From: Pseudobutyrivibrio sp. YE44
GTDB taxonomy: Bacteria > Bacillota > Clostridia > Lachnospirales > Lachnospiraceae
DNA length: 64,000 nucleotides
Direction: 5' to 3'
Assembly (NCBI RefSeq): GCF_900104335.1
Contig: NZ_FMXT01000002.1
Location: 310,001-374,000 of the forward strand
Shown here: positions 39,518 to 46,808 of the stretch, piece after piece
Layout: each line of letters opens with the position of its first letter
Position numbering within the stretch: position 1 is the stretch's first letter
Position numbers and translations under genes: made by a program
Notes under the pieces: model-generated
What the model saw: only the letters and a program-made list of their open reading frames with translations
Database searches by the model: none
What the model was told of the DNA's origin: nothing

Positions 39518-40377
39518 TATTCTTCTAAGTCCTCCTGGGTGTTTAATAAAGCTTCCAAATCACTGTAATCTCTGTTAGAATTCTTTCTCTTTGCAATCTC
39601 AACAGTTTTCCTTGAAAGAACTTGATAAATGTCTCTATCAATTCCATCAAAGGTATTTAAATGCTTTTGCACTGTTCCAACATCATTTCGCTCTATTGGA
39701 CCAGTCAATGCATTTTCCGTACCCACAGCTAAAACCTTATTCACATTGCCTAGCAATAAAGGCGCTATTGCATCACTTAATTGCTCCTCTGAGAATCCGC
39801 ATATACGAAGTTCATCCTCCGCTGCCTGAATAAGAGCAACTACAAGATTTGAACAAAGTACTGCTGCACCGTGGTAACGTGTTTTCACATCAGCATTAAT
39901 CACTGTGTACTTCAAACCACTGGCTTCAAGTAAAGCCTTGATATCACTAATGTGACCTTTTTCTCCTTCGATTGTAAAAAGCGATTTTGGAAGTTCCTGG
40001 TATGATTTGTATCTATCTGATACAGCCAGTAATGGATGGACCGAGAAACCGAACGCGCCAGTTTCATCAATACCTTTAAAGATTTCTGAAGATAAAGAAC
40101 CGCTGCAATGACATATCATTTTTCCAGCTATAGACATATGCTTAAGCTGCTCCCACACCACTGAAATTGCATCATCGGGAACAGTAATAAACACTGCATC
40201 ACATTCTTTAATTAATGTCTCTAAATTTGAAAAATGTTTTGATTTGGTAAAATCCGCTGCCTCAGCGGCGGACGAAGATGTGCGACTATAAAAGCCTACA
40301 AGATTGTGCTGGGTAGTGGCAAAAAGCATTCCAAGGGAACAGCCTACTTTACCAGCGCCTACAAATCCAACCTTCAT
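39517..40377 (-). CDS. panG: Rossmann/DUF2520 ketopantoate reductase, PanG-like
   Basis: A 286-residue NAD(P)-dependent dehydrogenase from ATG 40377 (GGGAGG eight bases upstream; the GTG at 40386 is too close to that site). N-terminal Rossmann domain: [17 protein letters not shown] (glycine-rich loop), then [10 protein letters not shown] and [10 protein letters not shown]. The DUF2520 C-terminal helical domain starts near residue 120 and includes [18 protein letters not shown]. Not PanE-like. It matches the PanG type of ketopantoate reductase described in Francisella and predicted in other Firmicutes. Placed first in the pan operon with no panE seen here, it fills the missing step. Confidence 0.8.
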   Translation of the reverse strand: MKVGFVGAGKVGCSLGMLFATTQHNLVGFYSRTSSSAAEAADFTKSKHFSNLETLIKECDAVFITVPDDAISVVWEQLKHMSIAGKMICHCSGSLSSEIFKGIDETGAFGFSVHPLLAVSDRYKSYQELPKSLFTIEGEKGHISDIKALLEASGLKYTVINADVKTRYHGAAVLCSNLVVALIQAAEDELRICGFSEEQLSDAIAPLLLGNVNKVLAVGTENALTGPIERNDVGTVQKHLNTFDGIDRDIYQVLSRKTVEIAKRKNSNRDYSDLEALLNTQEDLEE

Positions 40378-40554
40378 GGACACCACCTCCCTTTAATTAG
40401 CAAGGTGACACAGTCTCGTTCAAAAATGATACAAGCACTCCAACGGGTCTACAATTTTAAACTTAGAAATCATAAGGGTATAGTTTCTTTCGAATACCAT
40501 CCGAGGGACACTATACCATTTGTGAGGCACTATGTAAAGACCTCCCAACTACAT

Positions 40555-41182
40555 AAGTCTTTTTACTATTCACAGTCTATATGAACTCTAAACCTGAAGT
40601 AACCTCCTACTATGTAGGTATAGGTTCAATCACAAAATAATGATTCTCTAAATGCCGCATGTAGCTTTTCTTATTGTGGGCGTTCTTTCAATTCTTTGCA
40701 CTTTGGAGCTACTGTATGTATTGCTCAGACACACTCTATTTTCGGTAATGCTCCCCCTCAGGGTATATAACTATCAGTTGCTGGAATTTGAAATGCGCTT
40801 AGTAAAATAAAAAGCAGGTTTTGCATGTATAGGCAGCAGCCGCTAGGACGGCGGCTGCAGTGGTCACTTGAGACACGATGTTGAATGTGCCACGGTGACT
40901 ATACATTCAAAACCTGCTTTTTTAATTTTACTTAGCAAATGGAGTATGGAAGCAACTGATAGTTATATACCCTGAGGGGGAAGCATTATTTATACTTACA
41001 AGTGTCTGAGCTATACATACAGTAGCTCCAAAGTGCAAAACCAATGAAAGGACACCCACTAAAAGCTACATTTGCAGCATTAAGAGAATCTATTATTTTT
41101 GCTCAAATTCACCTATACCTACATAGTAGGAGGTTCCTTCAGCTGTTATATTATAAGAAGACTGTGAATAGTAAAAATGACT
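40555..41182. repeat. Large imperfect inverted repeat, about 630 bp, gene-free
   Basis: Arms 40555-40822 and 40909-41182 are reverse complements with matching blocks separated by variable stretches. Paired blocks: 40555-40578/41159-41182; 40601-40625/41111-41135; 40642-40670/41061-41090; 40695-40732/41002-41039; 40749-40782/40951-40985; 40800-40822/40909-40932. The centre (40823-40908) adds its own stem (GTTTTGCATGTATAG / CTATACATTCAAAAC) and a GCAGCCGC/GCGGCTGC hairpin. The 839-bp gap 40387-41225 has no coding frame that fits; 40477-40517 holds a smaller hairpin GGTATAGT/ACTATACC. Could be a large structured RNA or a foldback mobile element. Confidence 0.85.
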
Positions 41183-41222
41183 TCCTGTGGGCTGCTTTAC
41201 GGTAAGCCCACAAGAAGTTATT
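41181..41222. terminator. Bidirectional terminator beside the DUF1934 gene
   Basis: Stem CTTCCTGTGGGCT (41181-41193) / AAGCCCACAAGAAG (41204-41217). Plus side runs into TTATTTTTTT, minus side into TCATTTTTAC. It can end the DUF1934 transcript and any transcript running rightward through the inverted repeat. Confidence 0.85.
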
Positions 41223-41225
41223 TTT

Positions 41226-41636
41226 TTAGTATGCTACGTCAATTTCCATGGAGGTTTTGATTGGTTCGCCGCCTGCTAAGATATCGTAATCGATGAGGAT
41301 TTTGATGGATGTGCTTTGCTGCATCACATCGTAGCGTTTGGTGAACACCTCCAGGTCCAGGGTTCCTACAGGAGTGCTGTAGGCATTTACAGTCTTTTTA
41401 CCTGGGAAGAGCTCGAGCTTTGAACGAAGAGCTCCCTTCTGGGACATGGAAAGACTCCTTCTGTCGAAGGAAATGAGACAATCTATATCTCCATCCTCTG
41501 TAACACGTTTGTAGGAGATATATCTTTTGTCTTCACGATCCATAAGAACCCCAGCGTATTGTTCTTCGGTAGATTCCTGTTCTCCGCCCATCTTTTGTGT
41601 TGAGCGAAGATAAATCACACATTTTTGTCCTGCCAT
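41226..41636 (-). CDS. DUF1934 (YwiB-like) beta-barrel protein
   Basis: A 136-residue calycin-like protein of the DUF1934/YwiB type: KCVIYLRSTQ, YAGVLMDREDKRYISYKR and TPVGTLDLEVFTKRYDV fit the family pattern. No signal or membrane segment. Function unknown. Third gene of an ispE-gntR-DUF1934 run; it begins 10 bp after the gntR stop. Confidence 0.75.
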   Translation of the reverse strand: MAGQKCVIYLRSTQKMGGEQESTEEQYAGVLMDREDKRYISYKRVTEDGDIDCLISFDRRSLSMSQKGALRSKLELFPGKKTVNAYSTPVGTLDLEVFTKRYDVMQQSTSIKILIDYDILAGGEPIKTSMEIDVAY

Positions 41637-41646
41637 ATTTTATCCT

Positions 41647-42321
41647 TTATTTTTGTTCTCTGATGACTTCACGCACAGCATTGATTTGATTAGAAAGATG
41701 TGTGTGAATAATGTTTTTAAGGAAGTCAACATCTCTTCTGTCGAAGCCGTCGATAATAGTTTTGTGCTCCTCAATAAGCTGAGAGTACACTGAAGGATTC
41801 TTTACATATTCATATCTGTAACGATACATCTGCTCACGAGCAGAGTTTATAATGTTTTCAAGCTTTGGGTTTGCAGCTGCTGCATAAATCACATCATGGA
41901 AGGCCTCATCAGCCTCTACAATACTTCTAACATCGTCTGTTCTTGTGGCAGCTTCAAAAGCCTTCATGGCTTCCTTAAGCTCTACAAATTGAGCATCTGT
42001 CATACGCTCACATGCACAGCTGACAGCAAGGGCATCAAGAGCATCTCGTACCTCAAGCACATCCTGTAAGTCCTTTTCTGTCATCTTTGCAACCTGGGCT
42101 CCCTTGCGAGGAATAGTTACAGCAAGCCCTTCCTGCTCTAACATTCTGATTGCCTCTCTGATTGGAGTACGGCTAACACCAAGCTTATTTGCTAGGTGCA
42201 TCTCCATAAGTCTCTCCCCTGGTTTTAATTCCCCCTTAAGTATTGCCTCTCGAAGCGTGTTGAACACCACGTCTCGAAGTGGCAAATAATCGTCCATCTG
42301 TAGTGTAAGATTTTCGGTCAT
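41647..42321 (-). CDS. GntR-family transcriptional regulator (FadR/FCD type)
   Basis: A 224-residue regulator. N-terminal winged helix (residues 10-75: LRDVVFNTLREAILKGELKPGERLMEMHLANKLGVSRTPIREAIRMLEQEG pattern, given here only by position) and a C-terminal FCD domain (about 90-215) with metal-ligand-like residues in EADEAFHDVIYAAA. It lies between ispE (17 bp) and DUF1934 (10 bp). The target and ligand are unknown; it may be simply housed within the unit. Confidence 0.88.
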   Translation of the reverse strand: MTENLTLQMDDYLPLRDVVFNTLREAILKGELKPGERLMEMHLANKLGVSRTPIREAIRMLEQEGLAVTIPRKGAQVAKMTEKDLQDVLEVRDALDALAVSCACERMTDAQFVELKEAMKAFEAATRTDDVRSIVEADEAFHDVIYAAAANPKLENIINSAREQMYRYRYEYVKNPSVYSQLIEEHKTIIDGFDRRDVDFLKNIIHTHLSNQINAVREVIREQK

Positions 42322-42338
42322 TACGTTCTCCTTTTCCG

Positions 42339-43214
42339 CTAGTTTTTGTTGTTAAACAAAGTAGTAAGATAAAGCTGCTTAACCATACCGCTTTGAGTTA
42401 AAGCCTCCTTTGCAGCGCGAGCTGTCTTATTATCTTCAAAAAATCCAAATACAGTTGGGCCACTACCACTCATCATGGCACCGACTGCCCCATTATCCAT
42501 CATGTTCTGCTTGATATCAGCAATGATTGGATGCATAGGAATGGTAACCTCCTCTAATACATTACCCATATGACCACAAACAGCCTTTAAATCCTGGGCT
42601 GTAATATCTTTAATAAGCTGGTCGATGTCTGGATGCTTTACATTATCAAAGCATGCATCCAAAGACTCGTACACCTGCTTAGTGGATACCGAAATACCTG
42701 GTTTTGCAATTAAGACCGGGCATTTAATCATTGGTGGAAGAGGGCTTAATACCTCTCCAATACCCTCAGCTAAGGCTGTGCCACGCATAACACAATATGG
42801 CACGTCTGCTCCAAGCTTAACGCCACGAGTCATTAAATCATTTCTTGATAAACCTAGATTAAACAGTTTATTCACTGCAAACAGAACTGCTGCACCATCT
42901 GTAGAGCCACCGGCCATACCTGCAGCGACCGGGATGTGCTTTTCCAAGGAAATATGCACTCCCTCTTTTATTCCAAATTCTTCAATAAGAAGCTTTGCAG
43001 CCTTTATACAAAGATTATCATCATCTACTGGAAGGAACTTAAGATTGGTACTCATAGAAACTGTACCATCCTTCACCTTTTCAACAGTAAGCTTGTCGAA
43101 AAGATTGACAGTCTGCATAATCATGCGGACCTCGTGATATCCGTCCTCTCTAATGCCTGTAACATCAAGGCCTATGTTAATTTTTGCTAATGCTTTTACA
43201 TCAATTTTATCCAT
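42339..43214 (-). CDS. ispE: 4-diphosphocytidyl-2-C-methyl-D-erythritol kinase
   Basis: A 291-residue GHMP kinase of the non-mevalonate isoprenoid pathway. Substrate loop KALAKINIGLDV at the N-terminus and the ATP motif PVAAGMAGGSTDGAAVL (near 93-109); third GHMP motif GAMMSGSGPTVFG near the C-terminus. It heads the ispE-gntR-DUF1934 run. The 205 bp upstream face the sigma-28-type promoter on the other strand. Confidence 0.95.
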   Translation of the reverse strand: MDKIDVKALAKINIGLDVTGIREDGYHEVRMIMQTVNLFDKLTVEKVKDGTVSMSTNLKFLPVDDDNLCIKAAKLLIEEFGIKEGVHISLEKHIPVAAGMAGGSTDGAAVLFAVNKLFNLGLSRNDLMTRGVKLGADVPYCVMRGTALAEGIGEVLSPLPPMIKCPVLIAKPGISVSTKQVYESLDACFDNVKHPDIDQLIKDITAQDLKAVCGHMGNVLEEVTIPMHPIIADIKQNMMDNGAVGAMMSGSGPTVFGFFEDNKTARAAKEALTQSGMVKQLYLTTLFNNKN

Positions 43215-43327
43215 ATCTAATTCACTATTGCACTTTCTTGTACTTTGTATTCAATCTATATAAAATTTTAACAAAGTAACCACACATTTACAAGGATTTT
43301 GTATTAAAATAAATACAATCTTAAAGG

Positions 43328-43355
43328 TAAATTATTCTCAACAAGTTTCCGATAA
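43328..43355 (+). promoter_or_regulatory. Sigma-28 (SigD)-type promoter
   Basis: TAAA (43328-43331), 16-base spacer, TCCGATAA (43348-43355), against the SigD consensus TAAA-N14/16-GCCGATAT. It sits about 65 bases before the ATG at 43420. This suggests flagellar/motility control for the gene. Confidence 0.65.
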
Positions 43356-43419
43356 AAAGAATAGGAAAAGGATTTCCATCTGGTTTAGTAATTTAGCCAC
43401 AGAACAAGGAGGTTTTTAT

Positions 43420-44109
43420 ATGGATATTAATACTCTTGGAAATGTTACTTCTAACATTTCAACCACCTATACCAAACCAACAGAAACTGAAGAGCCTAAA
43501 AAGGAAGCAGCTGATACTGGGGCAGTTGCCTATGACAAGGATAAGGCTTCTAAATTCTCAGATACTGCTGCTGTGTATGAAAAATCTACTGAAGATACAG
43601 CTGTAAAATCTGACAAGTATTCGAAGGCAGATCGCACAGCTCTAATTCAGCAGCTTAAGGCTGACCAGGAAAAAATGATGAACAATCTTCTTGAAATCGT
43701 TCAGAAGACCATCGCTGGTCAAGGAAGCACCTTTGCTATAGCTTCTCAAGATGATATGTGGAAATTCCTTGCAGAAGGAAAATTCACAGCTGATCCTGAC
43801 ACTATTGCAAAAGCAAAAGAAGATATCTCCGAAGATGGATACTGGGGCGTTGAGAAAACCTCTGATCGTATCCTTGAATTTGCAAAAGCACTTTCTGGAG
43901 ATGATCCTGAAAAAGCCGACGAACTTTTAGCAGCCTTCAAGAAGGGCTATGAGCAGGCAACTGGTACATGGGGAAAGAAGCTTCCTGAAATTTCTTCTCA
44001 GACCTATGATGCAGTTGTTAAAAAATTCGAGACTTGGAAAAACGGTGGCAAAGCTGATAACACAGAAGCTTCAGAAAAAGCTGAAGCTGCTGCAAAATCA
44101 GAAGGATAA
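43420..44109 (+). CDS. Conserved hypothetical protein, probably in the motility regulon
   Basis: A 229-residue, highly charged soluble protein without a signal peptide. The first 75 residues and last 15 are Lys/Glu/Ala/Thr-rich and probably flexible. A helical core (about residues 70-210) contains LIQQLKADQEKMMNNLLEIVQKT and the more conserved-looking YWGVEKTSDRILEFAKALSG and GKKLPEISSQTYDAV. This core recalls hypothetical proteins co-regulated with flagella (DUF5610 style), which I cannot confirm. An AAGGAGG site and the sigma-28-type promoter support expression with motility genes. Single gene with its own terminator. Confidence 0.6.
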   Translation: MDINTLGNVTSNISTTYTKPTETEEPKKEAADTGAVAYDKDKASKFSDTAAVYEKSTEDTAVKSDKYSKADRTALIQQLKADQEKMMNNLLEIVQKTIAGQGSTFAIASQDDMWKFLAEGKFTADPDTIAKAKEDISEDGYWGVEKTSDRILEFAKALSGDDPEKADELLAAFKKGYEQATGTWGKKLPEISSQTYDAVVKKFETWKNGGKADNTEASEKAEAAAKSEG

Positions 44110-44156
44110 GACTCCTTGAATATTGCTGACAAGTAAGTCAGCAACCTATATAGATT

Positions 44157-44197
44157 GCACCCAACCTGTTTTCAATAAACGGGCTGGGTGCTTTTTT
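44157..44197 (+). terminator. Terminator of the motility-regulon hypothetical gene
   Basis: Stem GCACCCA (44157-44163) / TGGGTGC (44185-44191) extended inward by GTT/AAC, then a T6 run. A smaller hairpin, TTGCTGAC/GTCAGCAA, precedes it near 44123-44144. Confidence 0.9.
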
Positions 44198-44256
44198 GTT
44201 TTGGTTTTATTAATGTGTAAAACAGAAATTGAAATTGTAATTGAAATAATTAATAG

Positions 44257-46659
44257 TTACTTAACCTCTGTATAGATAGTCTTTCCAATGCTGCCACTTC
44301 CCTGGAAACCAACTTCAATAGACTGACCATCAGCTATTGTCTTGTTCCATTCTACAGGTGTGATTACATAATAATCACCTTCGGTTTTAACACTCATATT
44401 CCAGCTAGAATCGATTTTAACTTCGCTCTTCTTAAGCTTAAGTGTCCAACCGTTCACTGAATTACCAGTGTTGTTTGTAAGCTTAAGGCTTACATTATAG
44501 CCGCTACCCCAGCTGCTGATTGACTGGCTAACCTCAAGACCGCTGGCCTTTGTCTGCTCTTCCTTAGGCTGAGTCTCCTGCTTTGGCTCCTCCTTAGGCT
44601 GCTCCTGCTTAGGCTGTGTTTCTGGCTTAACTTCCTGCTTTGTTTCCTGCTTTGGCTGGCTCTCCTGCTTTGTAGCATTCTTAGAACCACCATTTACAGG
44701 CTCAAAAATCCATTCCTGGTTTGGATTACCATAGAATGACCACTGGCATACATTTGTACCATCTGTCTTACCGTGGTTGTATACATCGATGTACTTTGTC
44801 TCTGAAGAGCTCTTTGTACCGATTGTATATACACCGCTGTTCTTTGTATTCTTTACGATGAACTGCTGTGCATCGTGACCATAAGCTGTGTAAATCTGAA
44901 GATTTGCACCATCCTCATCCTTGCCGTTTGCTACGTCAAGCATGAAATTACCAAGGCCTGACTTAAGAGTGATGTAACCATTACCCTTATTTTCAACATA
45001 CCACTTCTGGCCCTGTACACCTGTACCCTTGCTGATGATTACATTTGTTGCAGCCTTTGCGCTGTCACCTTCAACAGTAAGGTATCTCTGAGAGTTTGTG
45101 TTCTTAAGGTAGTACCAACCATCTGCAATAGTTGCTGTTGAGTTTTTATTTACGTTACCCTCTGTTGGCTGTGGCTGTGGAGCTGGCTCCTGTGAGCTAC
45201 CGCTTCCCTCGCCTGCCTTCCAACGATCGAATGCAAATGTTCCACGGAATACAAAGCAAATATCCTTTGTTCCAGAAATTGAGCTGATGTTTCCTGTAAA
45301 GTCCTTGAAAGAACCGTTTGTGTTTGAAATATTGATAGTTCCAAGAAGCTTTCCAGACTGGTTACCTTCTCTTACTTCAATGCTTCCGTTTCCGCTACTC
45401 TGTACAGTTGCTGTAATAGCGTTTGCGCCCTTTGAGAACTTAACGCCCTTAACCTTTGTGAAATCACCGTTGCTGATATCAGATACCCATGCTGAGCCGT
45501 CTCCGTTACCCTTGCAAGTGATTCCTGCCTGAGTGAACATTGTCTCTGCCTGTACCCATGAATATGGATCAACAGAAGGATTCATTGGCACACCAGAAAG
45601 TGTCTGGTTAACTGTGCTGATTCTTCCGTTTGATACGTTAACTCTATCAATATGAGTTGTTCTATAACCTAAGTTCTGACGAACTACCTGTGACTCTACT
45701 GTGTGAGTATGGTATGCCATATAGTAGTTGCCCTTGAACTCGAAAATCTGGTGATGGTTGTTACCATCTGAACCTCTAAATGAAGAACCTGGGTTTGCCA
45801 TGATTTCACCCTGGTGAGTGAATGGTCCCATAGGGTTCTTACTTGTCATAACCTGGATAGTTGCATTTCTAAATCCATTTCTGCAGTTCCAGTTTGAACA
45901 GTATGAATAGTAATAAGTGTTACCAATCTTGTTGATACCTGAATCCTCGAAAAGATATGGAGCATCAATCATAGCTGCCTGGCCAACTGTACTTGTCATA
46001 TCGTTGCCAAGTCTGATAACACGTGCTGTCTGTGGATGTGCATCTCTTCCTGCTGGAACACCACCACCGAAGTAAAGGTATCCTGTTCCGTCGCTATCTA
46101 CTAAAACAGCTGGATCGAAAAGCCATTCAACGTTACAGTTTGGTGTAGACTTTGTAATGAAAGCATGTCCAACTGGGTCACGCCATGGACCTGTTGGGCT
46201 ATCTGCTGTAAGAACGCCGATTGAGCTTGCATTGTTTGCAAAGTATAAGAAGAACTTATCCTTGCCGTTGATTCTCTTCCAACATACTGTTGGAGCCCAT
46301 GAGTTGCTTGCCCACTTTGCAGCACCATTTCTTCCTGCAATGTTGAAAGCACCATGGTCTGTCCAGTTAACCATATCCTTTGAAGAATAGCAATTTAACT
46401 GATTAATCTTTGCATAAGTGTTTTTGTTGTTACCAGCAAATTCCTGTGTGTCATTTGTGGTGTAAACATAAACTGTATCATTGTAAACCATAACACCAGG
46501 ATCTGCTCCATAGCTCTGGGTTACTATAGGGTTGTTCTCATTGTCCCCCTTTACATAGCTTCCGTTAATAACAGAAGCTGCCTTTGCATCAACGCTAAGA
46601 CTAAAAAGCATAGCACCTGTTAATGCAAGGCCAAAAAATTTCTTTATGTATTTATTCAT
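44257..46659 (-). CDS. Secreted GH43 arabinofuranosidase/xylosidase with CBM6, ricin-like and CBM2 modules
   Basis: An 800-residue secreted enzyme from ATG 46659 (GTGAGGA upstream; the earlier start at 46746 would place 29 non-signal residues before the signal peptide). Signal peptide 1-27 (ends VDAKAA). GH43 catalytic domain about 45-365: base Asp53 (GADPG), Asp182 (FDPAV), acid Glu238 (FEDSG). CBM6-like domain about 366-482 (ends FAFDRW). Linker rich in Pro/Gln/Thr. Ricin B-like (CBM13-type) domain about 512-655. A second Lys/Gln/Pro/Glu linker, then CBM2 about 705-800 (SWGSGYNVSL, NGWTLKLKK). It likely removes arabinose from arabinoxylan. Its C-terminal modules closely match those of the xylanase upstream. 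Confidence 0.9.
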   Translation of the reverse strand: MNKYIKKFFGLALTGAMLFSLSVDAKAASVINGSYVKGDNENNPIVTQSYGADPGVMVYNDTVYVYTTNDTQEFAGNNKNTYAKINQLNCYSSKDMVNWTDHGAFNIAGRNGAAKWASNSWAPTVCWKRINGKDKFFLYFANNASSIGVLTADSPTGPWRDPVGHAFITKSTPNCNVEWLFDPAVLVDSDGTGYLYFGGGVPAGRDAHPQTARVIRLGNDMTSTVGQAAMIDAPYLFEDSGINKIGNTYYYSYCSNWNCRNGFRNATIQVMTSKNPMGPFTHQGEIMANPGSSFRGSDGNNHHQIFEFKGNYYMAYHTHTVESQVVRQNLGYRTTHIDRVNVSNGRISTVNQTLSGVPMNPSVDPYSWVQAETMFTQAGITCKGNGDGSAWVSDISNGDFTKVKGVKFSKGANAITATVQSSGNGSIEVREGNQSGKLLGTINISNTNGSFKDFTGNISSISGTKDICFVFRGTFAFDRWKAGEGSGSSQEPAPQPQPTEGNVNKNSTATIADGWYYLKNTNSQRYLTVEGDSAKAATNVIISKGTGVQGQKWYVENKGNGYITLKSGLGNFMLDVANGKDEDGANLQIYTAYGHDAQQFIVKNTKNSGVYTIGTKSSSETKYIDVYNHGKTDGTNVCQWSFYGNPNQEWIFEPVNGGSKNATKQESQPKQETKQEVKPETQPKQEQPKEEPKQETQPKEEQTKASGLEVSQSISSWGSGYNVSLKLTNNTGNSVNGWTLKLKKSEVKIDSSWNMSVKTEGDYYVITPVEWNKTIADGQSIEVGFQGSGSIGKTIYTEVK

Positions 46660-46719
46660 GATTATCCTCACATGTTTTGTGTTCTTTAAAAACAGAGTCC
46701 AGTTTTGTAGCTCTCTAGC

Positions 46720-46759
46720 TAAAATAAAAGAGTGGCAAAACCGCATTTGACACTCTTTT
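46720..46759 (-). terminator. Terminator of the xylanase gene
   Basis: Stem AAAAGAGTG (46726-46734) / CACTCTTTT (46751-46759), then TATTTTAG on the minus strand. It separates the xylanase and GH43 transcripts, at least in part. Confidence 0.8.
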
Positions 46760-46808
46760 ATAGTTTACTTGAGGGATGAAGTATTATTTTTGTTTATAGT
46801 TTTTTTGA

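Noticed and set aside
40555-41182. Insertion sequence or MITE
   Set aside because: No transposase, no clear target-site duplication, and the arms hold internal conserved blocks rather than only short terminal repeats. Not excluded, but a plain IS call is not supported.
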